DNA from: Bdellovibrio reynosensis
GTDB lineage: Bacteria > Bdellovibrionota > Bdellovibrionia > Bdellovibrionales > Bdellovibrionaceae
NCBI RefSeq assembly: GCF_022814725.1
Contig: NZ_CP093442.1
Span: 62,001-126,000 of the forward strand
Length of the DNA: 64,000 nucleotides
Direction of reading: 5' to 3'
Shown: positions 35,455-45,117 of the stretch, piece after piece
Layout of the letters: each line of letters starts with the position of its first letter
Position numbering within the stretch: position 1 is the stretch's first letter
Program-made: the position numbers and the translations under genes
Notes under the pieces: generated by a model
What the model was told of the DNA's origin: nothing
Databases searched by the model: none
The model's input: the letters and a program-made list of their open reading frames with translations, nothing else

Positions 35455-35888
35455 CAGTAGCATATGTTCTTCTTTTAGCTTCTGGGTTTACTTTTCATGA
35501 GCGTTCAGCTTTTGAACACGGAGGTTCGGGTTCTGAGGTGCTTGCTCACGATCCTGTAAAGGCTGTTGATGAAAAGTTGAATGCTTTAAAGGTCAAGGTA
35601 AAGCAACGTATGCCTGCATCTGAGAAGGTTGTCTTAATCAAAGAAGCTCTTTCTAGCATTGAAGAGATGCGCAAAAACAGCCCAGTTATGTCTGTAGATA
35701 AAGAAATCTATATGGATTATGCCACTGAATCACTTGAGCATGTTGCTAATGATAAAACATTCTCAGTAAAAAAATGCGGCTACTACAAGCATCGTATTGT
35801 GAATGATTTCGAGCCATATTCAGATGAAAAGCCATCTCATCCAGCGCTACTTCGTTCATTTAATATTGTTGAGGGTGTTTGTTCTTAA
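35424..35888 (+). CDS. Small exported protein, overlapping partner of the lysozyme-like gene
   Basis: 154 residues. ATG at 35424 lies inside the upstream gene, with GGGGAAAGAAG just before, so translation is coupled. N-terminal signal or anchor FTVLTVAYVLLLASGFTF, then a helical domain (KVKVKQRMPASEKVVLIKEAL) and a C-terminal motif with two Cys: KCGYYKHRIVNDFEPY and FNIVEGVCS. The protein at 38231 is a paralogue that keeps the same C-terminus (NQFEP, LQSLCS). Family unknown. Confidence 0.7.
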   Translation: MHSRKIFTVLTVAYVLLLASGFTFHERSAFEHGGSGSEVLAHDPVKAVDEKLNALKVKVKQRMPASEKVVLIKEALSSIEEMRKNSPVMSVDKEIYMDYATESLEHVANDKTFSVKKCGYYKHRIVNDFEPYSDEKPSHPALLRSFNIVEGVCS

Positions 35889-35903
35889 ATTGGACGGAAG
35901 GAA

Positions 35904-37007
35904 TCATTCTTCGTCGGTTCCTTCCGCTCTTTCTTCTGGCCTAAACATTAAAAAATAGTAGTCAACAGTCGAACAACCTGGCTCCATTCCAGATAGCCAA
36001 TCAATCACACAATTTTTTACAGTCTCGTCGCTAGTTAATCCAGATTCTAATGTTCGCACATCCGGCAGTTTTTTCCCCTCAATCTTATAGATTTGTTCTC
36101 TAGGTAAATTATTTAAACTATATTGATCGAAATTAAGGCTGAGCGGTAAATCTTCCTTGGGTAACAGTAGGCCAGGGCTTACCATGAGCGTCACGGTGTC
36201 ATCCTTAAAAAGAACATAATCTGACGTCCTAAAAAAGTATTTTTCGACTAAAAATAGGCTATTATAGGAGGTTGTTAACTTATAGAAAATTCTAAAAAGT
36301 GAAAATTCAAAAAGGTTCTGGCCAACATTGAATTTAAAGCTCTTTTTGCAGCTAACAGAAGTTAAATACTTATCAAGAAAAATATACTCGTCATCTGAAT
36401 TGATTTCCCGACTTTGAATAGCTTGAAGTGATAGCATTAACATTTGATCACATTCGATCGCTTTCTTGCGCTGAAATTCTCGTAAGCCGCTTTCATTAAA
36501 TGTAGCGATTAAATTGGAGACCGTTTCAATATCCTTTAAATACAGTGCTAGAAATGTATTTTTTGTGACTTCATCTTCAAGCTCGAAAGACATATCACGA
36601 AGTTCAGTAATTTTTTCTTTTTTTCGATATGACCGGTTTAAAAGTACTTTGTTAGAAAAATGGAGCCATTTTTCATGCTCAGAAGAAGAATATAATGAGA
36701 GTCCTCTCTCAAATAAAATAGTCAAAACTTCTTTATCACTTCGATTTAATGCTATTGATAATAAGCTATTTTTTTTGTCGAGATTGAAGTTTAAGTTGTG
36801 GGGATTCTTATCTAAAAAAGAAGCCAATTGCTTGGCATTTCCAAACTTAACCAAATCGACAATAGTTTTCTGTTCCTGGTTTAGTTTAAAAGGTGTGTGT
36901 TCATTCAAAGAGTCAGTCTTCACCTTGACGGCTTCATTCGTAGCTTTTTTGAAACTGCAGGAAGATACAAAGAGAATTAAAAAGAAAGGGAGTATTATTT
37001 TATACAC
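35904..37007 (-). CDS. Lipoprotein with ankyrin-like segment, copy 2
   Basis: 367 residues; GTG start at 37007 with AGAGGA upstream. Lipobox FVSSC/SFK at Cys17. Residues about 40-110 read as ankyrin-like helices (TIVDLVKFGNAKQLASFLDKN; SLLSIALNRSDKEVLTILFERG). The rest is helical and polar without recognisable family. It overlaps the upstream lipoprotein gene by 13 bases, and both share plan and cysteine pattern, so they look like diverged duplicates. Envelope location; binding partner unknown. Confidence 0.65.
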   Translation of the reverse strand: MYKIILPFFLILFVSSCSFKKATNEAVKVKTDSLNEHTPFKLNQEQKTIVDLVKFGNAKQLASFLDKNPHNLNFNLDKKNSLLSIALNRSDKEVLTILFERGLSLYSSSEHEKWLHFSNKVLLNRSYRKKEKITELRDMSFELEDEVTKNTFLALYLKDIETVSNLIATFNESGLREFQRKKAIECDQMLMLSLQAIQSREINSDDEYIFLDKYLTSVSCKKSFKFNVGQNLFEFSLFRIFYKLTTSYNSLFLVEKYFFRTSDYVLFKDDTVTLMVSPGLLLPKEDLPLSLNFDQYSLNNLPREQIYKIEGKKLPDVRTLESGLTSDETVKNCVIDWLSGMEPGCSTVDYYFLMFRPEERAEGTDEE

Positions 37008-37960
37008 TTTAAATCCTCTTCCTTTAAACCCATTTCCGACATGACTGTCGCACCGATAATTTTGTTTTCGTTTTTGCAGTGTTCGTCAACTTCATCGAGT
37101 GCACCGGCGTAGGTAAGCCCTATTTCGTGCGCGCATTCCTCGGTAGTTTTATATCGAGTCGGAATTGATTTAAATTCACGTCTTAGTATCTGTTTAAAAA
37201 AAGATTCCCAAATATTGAATTCACTGCGAGAAATACATCGAGCTTTCCATTTAAGGAAAATCAACGGATCAATTGACTTTATTTTAAAATTTTCTACTTG
37301 AGCATTTAGAGCTAAAGCTGAAAACAGAGGAAAATTAAAAAAATCATGTTTAAACTGAAACATAAATTCAGTGGAAAGAATTTGGTTTCTCTCTTGTTCA
37401 GTAATTGATTGCAGCGTTTCGCGACAAACCGGTGAATTTAGAAAGGTGATGATTTTCGTTACACTTGATTCTTCACTCTCTGTCCAGCGCTCTTGCATTA
37501 GTTTATCTATAATAGCTTTGCAGCCTCTTTGAGAAGCCTTGGTGATCTTATTATAGGCCAATGCATATTCTATATCTGAGGAAGTTTTTTTCTGAAGTTC
37601 ATCAATAATTTCTTTTTGAGGTCCGCTTAAGAATTGCACCGACGTTTCTAAAGAATACTCAAATGGCGAAAAGCCTTTGCTTTGAAGGTATCGTAGCAAG
37701 ACTAAATCTTTTCTTTCTGCTGCTAAATCGGTTAGGTTTGAATCCTTACCGCGTATCTGAACTTTAAAAAGGGATAGGTCGTTTTGGTCTTCCAGGAAAT
37801 TAAGAAGTTCTTCTGTTGACGAATTGATGAGGTCGAATTCAGCTGTATAACTCGTTGCCAAAACTTTGGACTCAATTCTCTTTGAATCCTTAGAAAAGGA
37901 ACAGCCCCCTGTCAGGCAGATGGAAAAAAATAATGTTAAAAGGATTAAAATCGGTCTCAT
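36995..37960 (-). CDS. Lipoprotein with ankyrin-like segment, copy 1
   Basis: 321 residues from ATG 37960 (MRPILILLTLFFSICL); an ATG at 37969 and a TTG at 37978 are alternatives and none has a clear ribosome binding site. Lipobox LTGGC/SFS at Cys20. ELLNFLEDQNDLSLFKVQ and DLAAERKDLVLLRYLQSKGF resemble ankyrin-type helix pairs, as in the downstream copy. Remaining part helical with Cys in QRGCKAIIDK, SPVCRETL and KARCISR. Function unknown. Confidence 0.65.
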   Translation of the reverse strand: MRPILILLTLFFSICLTGGCSFSKDSKRIESKVLATSYTAEFDLINSSTEELLNFLEDQNDLSLFKVQIRGKDSNLTDLAAERKDLVLLRYLQSKGFSPFEYSLETSVQFLSGPQKEIIDELQKKTSSDIEYALAYNKITKASQRGCKAIIDKLMQERWTESEESSVTKIITFLNSPVCRETLQSITEQERNQILSTEFMFQFKHDFFNFPLFSALALNAQVENFKIKSIDPLIFLKWKARCISRSEFNIWESFFKQILRREFKSIPTRYKTTEECAHEIGLTYAGALDEVDEHCKNENKIIGATVMSEMGLKEEDLKCIK

Positions 37961-38230
37961 AGGACTCATAAGGAGCAAAAATTATGCTTTAAAGGGAAGG
38001 AATTACTACGAAAAGAGATGTTTAAAGGCTGGACAGTGACAGATATAGGCACCACATGGACCTCTGACCTAATCCCTAGTTTCTGGCAAATTAAAAATCC
38101 AAAATGAATTTAAATGATTTGTAGGAATTCAAATTCTTCAATTAAAAGTTCATCAATATTCTATCCGACGCAAATCACCTTCTTGAAAAACCAAATGCCC
38201 CTTGAGTTAATTAATGCAAAAGAGGTGAGT

Positions 38231-38671
38231 ATGAAAAGGGCGGTCTTAGGTATAGCTATAAGTCTTTTTTTATCAACTGCGTTTGCAGCGATTCCACCTT
38301 ATCAAAGCGGCATGGATGTGCGCAGTCAGCGCAGTCTTCGTCAGCAAGTTGACAGTTATGTGAAGCTTCTAGAACAAGAAGTGACCACAGCGCAAAGCCA
38401 TAGTGAGCGCTTCAAATTTATAAACCAAGTGTTAACCCAAATTAAAACGCTCAGAGATAATGGAGCACCTCAGTCAGCCTTGGATGATACTCATATGGAT
38501 TTAGTAGTCACAGTACTAGAGTCCATTCCGAAAGAACGGGATTTTAAAAGAGGCCGTTGTCTGACCTATGAAAATGATCTTTTAAATCAATTTGAACCGA
38601 CAGCGGAAGATACTCCAACAGAGCCTGCGGTGAAGCCAGGATGGACTATACTGCAGTCATTATGCAGCTAA
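38231..38671 (+). CDS. Small exported protein, paralogue of the 35424 gene
   Basis: 146 residues from ATG 38231 with AGAGGTGAG directly before; upstream in-frame ATG codons would add a non-signal extension. Signal peptide MKRAVLGIAISLFLSTAFA. Helical mature domain (LRQQVDSYVKLLEQEV; FKFINQVLTQIKTLRD) and the same C-terminal signature as the gene at 35424: an early Cys (RGRCLTYENDLLNQFEP) and a final LQSLCS. Here it has no lysozyme-like gene in front of it. Unknown function. Confidence 0.75.
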   Translation: MKRAVLGIAISLFLSTAFAAIPPYQSGMDVRSQRSLRQQVDSYVKLLEQEVTTAQSHSERFKFINQVLTQIKTLRDNGAPQSALDDTHMDLVVTVLESIPKERDFKRGRCLTYENDLLNQFEPTAEDTPTEPAVKPGWTILQSLCS

Positions 38672-38677
38672 AAAATA

Positions 38678-38713
38678 AAAAAAGCTCAGGGTGATTAGCC
38701 TCTGAGCTTTTTT
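38678..38713. terminator. Bidirectional intrinsic terminator
   Basis: AAAAAAGCTCAG (38678-38689) pairs with CTGAGCTTTTTT (38702-38713), 12-bp perfect stem with T-run. Separates the small exported gene from convergent lpdA. Confidence 0.88.
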
Positions 38714-38736
38714 AATTTCATATTTCAGAAAGAAAA

Positions 38737-40146
38737 CTACATTTGACGTTGGCGTTTTTCAACGGCCAAAGCAGCTTCACGCACAACTTCAGATAAAGTC
38801 GGGTGAGCATGGAATGAGCGAGCCAAATCTTCACTGCTGCCGCCAAATTCCATACAAACGATCACTTCATGGATAAGCTCAGAAACGCTTGGTCCCACCA
38901 TGTGAGCGCCCAACAAGCGGTCTGTCTTTTTATCCGCGATCAATTTAACAAAACCTTCAGTGAAACCCTTCGCGCGCGCACGCCCATTGGCCATGAACGG
39001 GAATTTACCCACGTTGATTTCGATACCTTTTTCTTTAGCTTGCTCTTCTGTGATACCCACAGAAGCGATCTCTGGGTGAGTGTAAATCACGCCAGGAACT
39101 GTGTCGTAATTCACGTGACCATGACCAGTAGAAATCATCTCTGCAACCGCCACACCTTCTTCTTCCGCTTTATGCGCAAGCATTGGCCCAGCGATAACGT
39201 CACCAATAGCAAAGATGCCTGGGATGTTCGTTTGATAGTGTTTATCTACGACAATGCGACCTTGAGGATCTTTTTGGATTCCTACTTCTTCACAGCCTAA
39301 ACCACCAGTAAATGGTTTACGACCCGTTGAAACAAGAACTACGTCGGCTTTCATTGAACCCGCTTTGCCGTCAGCCAAAGCTTCGTAAGTGATCTCTACA
39401 CCGTCAGCAACGACTTTAGAGCCAGTTACTTTCGTAGACATTAAGAAAGCCATGCCTTCTTTAGTCAGATTCTTTTTAAGCACCGTCATGCACTCTTGAT
39501 CCATAGCGCCGCCTAAACGGTCCGCGTATTCGATCACAGTCACTTTTGCGCCCAAACGTTGCCATACAGAACCAAGCTCAAGACCAATAACACCGCCACC
39601 AACAACGATCATCGTGTTTGGAACTTTGTTAAGCGCAAGTGCCCCTGTATTAGAAACGATTTTTTGTTCGTCATATTTTAAGAATGGAAGTTCCACTGGA
39701 ACTGAACCGGTCGCGATCATGATGTTCTTAGTAGTAAGAACTTGCGTCAAACCATCAGCACCTTTCACTTCCACTTTACCTTGGCCAACGATTTTACCAA
39801 GGCCGTTAAATGGAGTGATTTTGTTTTTCTTAAATAAGAACGCTATACCTTCAGTGTTGGTTTTAACAACTTTGTCTTTTCTTGCCATCATCGTTGGAAG
39901 ATCTAATTCAACCTTCGCAACTTTCACACCGTGAAGAGCCAAATCGTGATGAGCCGCTTGAAAATGTTCAGAGCTTTCAAGAAGAGCTTTAGACGGGATA
40001 CAGCCTACGTTAAGGCATGTACCACCATAAGTTTTATCTTTTTCAATAACCGCAGTTTTAAGACCAAGTTGAGCGGCGCGGATCGCGCCAACATATCCAC
40101 CGGGACCAGAACCAATTACAATTAGATCAAATTGAGTATCAGACAT
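38737..40146 (-). CDS. lpdA: Dihydrolipoyl dehydrogenase (E3)
   Basis: 469 residues. Reoxidises the lipoyl group of the 2-oxoglutarate dehydrogenase complex with NAD+. FAD motif VIGSGPGGYVGAI, redox disulfide C44/C49 in GGTCLNVGCIPSK, NAD motif VVGGGVIGLELGSVW, second FAD motif GIFAIGDVIAGPMLAHKAEEEG and active-site His in HAHPTLSE. Third gene of odhA-odhB-lpdA; it starts two bases after odhB with AGAGGT inside the odhB end. Confidence 0.96.
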   Translation of the reverse strand: MSDTQFDLIVIGSGPGGYVGAIRAAQLGLKTAVIEKDKTYGGTCLNVGCIPSKALLESSEHFQAAHHDLALHGVKVAKVELDLPTMMARKDKVVKTNTEGIAFLFKKNKITPFNGLGKIVGQGKVEVKGADGLTQVLTTKNIMIATGSVPVELPFLKYDEQKIVSNTGALALNKVPNTMIVVGGGVIGLELGSVWQRLGAKVTVIEYADRLGGAMDQECMTVLKKNLTKEGMAFLMSTKVTGSKVVADGVEITYEALADGKAGSMKADVVLVSTGRKPFTGGLGCEEVGIQKDPQGRIVVDKHYQTNIPGIFAIGDVIAGPMLAHKAEEEGVAVAEMISTGHGHVNYDTVPGVIYTHPEIASVGITEEQAKEKGIEINVGKFPFMANGRARAKGFTEGFVKLIADKKTDRLLGAHMVGPSVSELIHEVIVCMEFGGSSEDLARSFHAHPTLSEVVREAALAVEKRQRQM

Positions 40147-40148
40147 TT

Positions 40149-41426
40149 TTATACCTCTAAAAGAAGACGTTCAGGATCTTCAACAAGTTCCTTGATCTTC
40201 ACTAGGAAGCTGACCGCTTCTTTACCATCGATGATTCTGTGGTCGTAAGTTAACGCCACATACATCATTGGACGGATTTCAACTTTACCATTAATAGCCA
40301 TTGGACGGTCTTGGATTTTATGAAGACCCATGATCGCAGACTGAGGGTAGTTTAAGATTGGAGTAGATAACAATGAACCAAACACACCACCGTTAGTGAT
40401 AGAGAAAGTTCCACCACTTAAATCATTCGGAGTAATTTTGCCATCACGACCTTTAAGCGCAAGATCACGAACAGCCATCTCAATACCAGCAAGTGATAAA
40501 GTATCAGCATCTTTTACTACTGGAACCATCAAGCCTTTTTCAGTAGATACGGCAATACCGATGTTAAAGTAGTTATGATATTCGATATCAGTTCCAGTGA
40601 TGTAAGCATTTACTGCTGGGAATGATTTCAAAGCTTCAACTGCAGCTTTAACAAAGAAACCGTTAAAACCAAGATTCAAGCCGTATTTTTCTTTGAATTT
40701 ATCTTTGTACTTCGCACGAAGCTCCATGACTTTACCCATGTCGACTTCGTTGAAAGTCGTTAAAAGAGCCGCCGTGTTTTGCGCTTCTTTTAATTTTTCA
40801 GCGATCTTCTTACGGATCGTTGTCATTGGAACAACTTTTTTCTCGCCTTGTTTAGAAGGACCGCGCGCGGCCATAACTTCCGCAGCATTCACTGTCGGCA
40901 CCGCAGCTGGTTTTGAAGAAGGTGCCGCTGCTTGTCCCGCCGTAGCTTTAGCGGAGGAGGAGGCATCAAGAACGTCACCTTTAGTTAAACGACCATCTTT
41001 ACCAGTACCTTGCATACCCGTTGTATCAAGACCTTTTTCACCAACAATTCTTTGAACTGCAGGGGATTGATGAGTTGAAGCACCACCAGCTTGCGGCGCT
41101 GCTTGAGTGGAAGCTTGGGTAGGAGTCGGGGAGGCTTGTCCGTCCGTAGCTTTAGCGGAGGCGGAAGCTGCAGCAGAAGCTTTTGCGTCTGTATCTAAAG
41201 TAGCAATCGTAGCACCAATTTTAACAACCGCGCCGTTTTCGCTACCAGGAAGAATTGTTAATACGCCGTCGTTTTCAGCGACAACTTCAACGCTAGCTTT
41301 GTCAGTTTCAAGAAGTAATAAAACTTCATTGCGCTTTACAAACTCGCCGGATTTTTTTGTCCAGCTACCGATGGTTGCTTCTGTGATGGATTCCCCAACT
41401 GCGGGAACTTTAATCTCTTGTTTCAT
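40149..41426 (-). CDS. odhB: Dihydrolipoyllysine succinyltransferase (E2 of 2-oxoglutarate dehydrogenase)
   Basis: 425 residues, AAGGAC before ATG. Lipoyl domain at about 1-76 with the lipoyl Lys in [11 protein letters not shown]; Ala/Ser/Thr/Gln-rich linker; E3-binding domain at about 122-155 ([28 protein letters not shown]); second linker; catalytic domain from about 195 with [12 protein letters not shown] and [14 protein letters not shown]. Both linkers contain an in-frame copy of a 32-base repeat (SAKATAGQA and SAKATDGQA), which is unusual. Makes succinyl-CoA. Confidence 0.95.
   Translation of the reverse strand: MKQEIKVPAVGESITEATIGSWTKKSGEFVKRNEVLLLLETDKASVEVVAENDGVLTILPGSENGAVVKIGATIATLDTDAKASAAASASAKATDGQASPTPTQASTQAAPQAGGASTHQSPAVQRIVGEKGLDTTGMQGTGKDGRLTKGDVLDASSSAKATAGQAAAPSSKPAAVPTVNAAEVMAARGPSKQGEKKVVPMTTIRKKIAEKLKEAQNTAALLTTFNEVDMGKVMELRAKYKDKFKEKYGLNLGFNGFFVKAAVEALKSFPAVNAYITGTDIEYHNYFNIGIAVSTEKGLMVPVVKDADTLSLAGIEMAVRDLALKGRDGKITPNDLSGGTFSITNGGVFGSLLSTPILNYPQSAIMGLHKIQDRPMAINGKVEIRPMMYVALTYDHRIIDGKEAVSFLVKIKELVEDPERLLLEV
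40930..40961. repeat. 32-base imperfect-palindrome repeat, copy 1, in odhB
   Basis: Core CCGTAGCTTTAGCGGAGG, 29 of 32 bases identical to copy 2 (41134-41165), exactly 204 bases apart and therefore in the same frame. It encodes SAKATAGQA in the linker after the E3-binding domain. An imperfect palindrome around GC-TTTA-GC. Confidence 0.75.
41134..41165. repeat. 32-base imperfect-palindrome repeat, copy 2, in odhB
   Basis: Second copy, encoding SAKATDGQA in the linker after the lipoyl domain. Differs from copy 1 at three positions. Stem pairs TCCG/CGGA and CC/GG around the loop. Confidence 0.75.
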
Positions 41427-41447
41427 TGCAACGTCCTTCTAAAGCGC

Positions 41448-44156
41448 CTAGGCGCCAAAAATTGATTTAATAATTTCAGCTTGCTCAAGCTTGTGGCGGT
41501 GAATAGAGCCCGTCGCTGGGGAAGATCTTTCCGGACGGCCTACATATTCAAAGCCCAACTTCATTCCCGCTTTTGCAACAACATCAGCGAACTTGAAGTA
41601 CACAGACTGGAACGCGCCCATATTGCGCGGCTCTTCTTGCGCCCAGATCAATGTTTTAGCTTTAGGGTAAGATTTCAAAACTTCAGTCACTTGTTTAGCA
41701 GGGAACGGATAAAGCTGTTCAATGCGCACAAGGGCGATGTTTTCTTTTTTCGATTTTTCTCTTTCTTCAAGAAGCTCGTAATAGAACTTACCTGAAACAA
41801 AGACCACAGTATCAACTTTGGATTTATCAACTGTATCCGCGATCACTTCTTGGAAAGAACCTTTAGCCATTTCTTCTAAAGAAGAAACAGCTTTAGGATG
41901 TCTTAACAAAGATTTCGGTGAAGCGATGATTAATGGCTTACGGAAATCACGGTGCATTTGACGGCGAAGCGCGTGGAAGATTTGCGCTGGAGTCGTCAAG
42001 TTGCACACTTGCATATTGTTTTGTGCACAAGATTGTAAGAAGCGCTCAATACGGCAAGAAGAGTGCTCTGGCCCTTGACCTTCATAACCGTGAGGTAAAA
42101 GCATCACAAGGTTGCACATTTGTTGCCACTTAGCTTCACCCGCGGCGATGTACTGATCGATCACGATCTGTGCACCGTTTACGAAGTCACCAAATTGCGC
42201 TTCCCACATAACAAGAGCGCGAGGGTTCTGAACAGAATAACCGTATTCAAAACCAACAACACCGTATTCAGACAGAATACTTTCAGCCACCAAAAGTTTT
42301 GCTTTTGGATTGATGTCCGCAAGCGGGAAGTAAGCTTGGTTTGTTTTAAAATCATACATACCTGCATGACGGTGGGTGAATGTACCACGCACACAGTCTT
42401 CACCAGTCAAACGAACATCCGTGCCTTCAGATAATAAAGAACCGTAAGCAAGAAGCTCAGCCGTTCCCCAGTCGATCATTTCTTTACCAGTGCCCATCGC
42501 TTTACGCGTTTCCAAAAGTTTGATCAATTTTGGATGAGGAGTGAATGACTCTGGGTAAGAGGCTAATTTTTCACCGACCTTTTTCAAAGTCGCTAAATCA
42601 AATGTCGTGTTCGTTGCTTTTTCAAAATCAGCATCAGTCCCTTTACGAAGACCTTTCCAAGCGCCTTCGAATTTAAAATTCTTAAGCTTCGGTGGATTTT
42701 GTTTTGTTTCATCAAAGATCTTTTGCAGACGGTCCCAAGCATCTTGGTAAACTTTGTCAGCCGTTGCTTGGTCAATGCTGTTTTCAGCCGTCAATTTTTT
42801 AACGTAAAGTTCACGCACCGTAGGATGAGTTTTAATAAGCTCATACATTTTTGGCTGAGTGAACGCAGGCTCGTCACCTTCGTTATGACCGTATTTTCTA
42901 AAACAGATCATATTGATCACAACGTCTTTACCGAACTCTTGGCGATAGCGAAGAGCGATGTCCATTGCTTTTAAGCCGCTTTCAACATCATCACCATTCA
43001 CATGAAGAACCGGTGTGAAAGTCATTTTCGCAGCATCAGAAGCGTAACGGGTAGAACGAGTGTCAAAACCGTTCGTCGTGAAACCAACTTGATTATCGAT
43101 GATAATGTGTAAAGTACCACCGACAGTGTGAGATTTCACGCCAGCAAGTTGTAACACCTCTTGCACGATACCTTGACCGGCAAACGCCGCATCACCGTGA
43201 ATCAAAACGGGAACCACATTTTTACGGAAAGCATCGCCACCCAGTTTGTCTTGGGCAGCTCTTGCCATACCCACAGTGATCGCATTCACAGTTTCTAAGT
43301 GTGAAGGATTGTACGCGATATTCACACGGCAAGTGCCGTTCGCTGTTTTCTTTTCAGAAGTGTAGCCTAAGTGATATTTTACGTCGCCGTCGAAGTCTTC
43401 AACGGGCTGCTCTAATGAAAGCGGACCGTTGAAATCACCGAACACATACTCTTCACCTTTACCAAAAAAGTTCACTAGCATGTTCACGCGACCACGGTGA
43501 GCCATACCTAAGAAAATTTCCTGAACTTTTTGGCCAGTGCCTTTTTCAACTAGATAATCCATCATCGGGATGATGGATTCACCACCTTCAACCGAGAAAC
43601 GTTTTGTACCAACATAACGTTGGTGAATGAATTTTTCTAAAGTCTCAGCTTTGGTAAGACCTTTAAGCGCATTTTTCTTTTCATCAACTGAAACAGCGGC
43701 AGCTTTACCTTCAAACTGTTCAGTCAACCATGCTTGCTCTTTCGGAGAAGCATCAGAAGCTTGTAGCGCCAAAGTTCCGCAATAAGTTTTGCGAAGGTGA
43801 GCAATGATGTCAGCAAGGCTTGCACCTTGTTTGCCGATCAAAGAGCCTACTTGAAATTTTGCATTTAAATCTTTATCGCTTAAACCAAAACGCTTTAAAG
43901 AAAGTTGTTCACTGGTTTGTGGCGAATAAAGCGGATTGATGTTTGCTTCAAGGTGTCCGTCAGCGCGATAGGCTTGGATAAGTTGAAATACGGAAAGTTC
44001 TTTATCAGACATTCCGAATTTTCCTTCTTGGGCGAATTCAACGCCTTCGAAAAAACTTCTCCACTCTGTAGCTAAAGATTCTGGATTGGATTTAAAATCG
44101 GTGTAGAGCTGTTCGATGTACTCTAAGTTCGCGCGATTGATGCCACTGTTGTTCAC
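41448..44156 (-). CDS. odhA: 2-oxoglutarate dehydrogenase E1 component
   Basis: 902 residues. GTG at 44156 is preferred because GTGAGG lies six bases upstream; the frame extends to a TTG at 44174. ThDP-dependent decarboxylase of the TCA cycle. Early LEYIEQLYTDFKSNPESLATEWRSFF, ThDP region GMAHRGRVNMLVNFFGK, HGDAAFAGQGIVQEVLQL, IDNQVGFTTN, VHVNGDD, and the C-terminal EEPRNMGAFQSVYFKF and RHKLEQAEIIKSIFG. Family length is usual. First gene of the operon. Confidence 0.96.
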   Translation of the reverse strand: MNNSGINRANLEYIEQLYTDFKSNPESLATEWRSFFEGVEFAQEGKFGMSDKELSVFQLIQAYRADGHLEANINPLYSPQTSEQLSLKRFGLSDKDLNAKFQVGSLIGKQGASLADIIAHLRKTYCGTLALQASDASPKEQAWLTEQFEGKAAAVSVDEKKNALKGLTKAETLEKFIHQRYVGTKRFSVEGGESIIPMMDYLVEKGTGQKVQEIFLGMAHRGRVNMLVNFFGKGEEYVFGDFNGPLSLEQPVEDFDGDVKYHLGYTSEKKTANGTCRVNIAYNPSHLETVNAITVGMARAAQDKLGGDAFRKNVVPVLIHGDAAFAGQGIVQEVLQLAGVKSHTVGGTLHIIIDNQVGFTTNGFDTRSTRYASDAAKMTFTPVLHVNGDDVESGLKAMDIALRYRQEFGKDVVINMICFRKYGHNEGDEPAFTQPKMYELIKTHPTVRELYVKKLTAENSIDQATADKVYQDAWDRLQKIFDETKQNPPKLKNFKFEGAWKGLRKGTDADFEKATNTTFDLATLKKVGEKLASYPESFTPHPKLIKLLETRKAMGTGKEMIDWGTAELLAYGSLLSEGTDVRLTGEDCVRGTFTHRHAGMYDFKTNQAYFPLADINPKAKLLVAESILSEYGVVGFEYGYSVQNPRALVMWEAQFGDFVNGAQIVIDQYIAAGEAKWQQMCNLVMLLPHGYEGQGPEHSSCRIERFLQSCAQNNMQVCNLTTPAQIFHALRRQMHRDFRKPLIIASPKSLLRHPKAVSSLEEMAKGSFQEVIADTVDKSKVDTVVFVSGKFYYELLEEREKSKKENIALVRIEQLYPFPAKQVTEVLKSYPKAKTLIWAQEEPRNMGAFQSVYFKFADVVAKAGMKLGFEYVGRPERSSPATGSIHRHKLEQAEIIKSIFGA

Positions 44157-44308
44157 GATGATCCTCACGTTCAATTTACGTCTTAATACGCGTGCTAATT
44201 TTTCAAAAACTGCGCTGTTTGTAACGCCTTAATGCGCAGCAAAAACACAAGCTTTTATAGCATGGTCATGATAGCTGTTTTTTATCTCGAAATGAAGGAG
44301 TTTAAGCT

Positions 44309-45055
44309 GTGTATAAGTTAGTACTGGTACGACACGGTGAGAGTGTGTGGAATCAAGAGAATCGCTTCACCGGTTGGGAAGACGTGGATCTTTCAGATAA
44401 AGGTCGAGCAGAGGCTCTAAAAGGTGGTAAAGCCCTCAAAGATAAAGGTTTTACCTTCGATATCGCTTATACAAGCTTATTGAAAAGAGCGATTAAGACT
44501 TTGAACTTTGTTTTAGATGAAACGGATCTAGTGTGGCTTCCAGTACACAAAGACTGGCGCTTAAACGAAAGACACTACGGTGGCCTTCAAGGTTTGAACA
44601 AAGCTGAAACTGCGGCTCGTCATGGCGAAGACCAAGTAAAAATCTGGCGTCGTAGTTACGATGTTCCGCCTCCAGCGATGGAAGCGACAGATCCTCGCCA
44701 TCCTTCTAAAGATCCGCGTTACAAAAATGTGGACCCTAAACTTTTGCCTAGCTGTGAAAGTTTAAAAGACACAGTCGCGCGTTTTTTACCTTTATGGAGT
44801 GAGACGATTGCTCCTGCTATAAAATCAGGCAAAAAAGTTTTGATCGTCGCCCACGGAAACAGTTTGCGCGCATTAATGCAACATCTTGAAGGTATGACTC
44901 CAGATGAAATTATGGGGGTCAATATGCCAACTGGGATCCCGATGATGTATGAGTTGGACGCAAACTTTAAGGTCCTTAAAAAAGAATTTATCGGTGATCC
45001 GGAAGAAGTAAAAGCGGCGATTGAAGCGGTCGCAAATCAGGGGAAAGCGAAATAA
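44309..45055 (+). CDS. gpmA: 2,3-bisphosphoglycerate-dependent phosphoglycerate mutase
   Basis: 248 residues from GTG with AAGGAG eight bases upstream. Interconverts 3- and 2-phosphoglycerate in glycolysis. Catalytic His9 in [13 protein letters not shown], then [29 protein letters not shown], and [16 protein letters not shown] with the second His. Cytoplasmic. A short GTCTCA-CTC-TGAGAC hairpin (45078-45092) follows and could be a weak terminator. Confidence 0.96.
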   Translation: MYKLVLVRHGESVWNQENRFTGWEDVDLSDKGRAEALKGGKALKDKGFTFDIAYTSLLKRAIKTLNFVLDETDLVWLPVHKDWRLNERHYGGLQGLNKAETAARHGEDQVKIWRRSYDVPPPAMEATDPRHPSKDPRYKNVDPKLLPSCESLKDTVARFLPLWSETIAPAIKSGKKVLIVAHGNSLRALMQHLEGMTPDEIMGVNMPTGIPMMYELDANFKVLKKEFIGDPEEVKAAIEAVANQGKAK

Positions 45056-45117
45056 TTCGTTTTCACTGAAGGTGACTGTCTCACTCTGAGACTTTCCGGC
45101 CAACTGTCTTAAGTTTG

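Noticed and set aside
37961-38230. 270-base interval examined for a small RNA or extra gene
   Set aside because: No stable hairpin, terminator or credible frame with a start signal was seen.
38869-39300. 143-codon plus-strand frame inside lpdA, and similar frames inside odhA and odhB
   Set aside because: Fully antisense to well-identified enzymes without ribosome binding sites.
44210-44239. CTGCGC ... GCGCAG inverted repeat upstream of odhA
   Set aside because: Six-base arms and 18-base loop; no companion copy or promoter context, so chance is likely.
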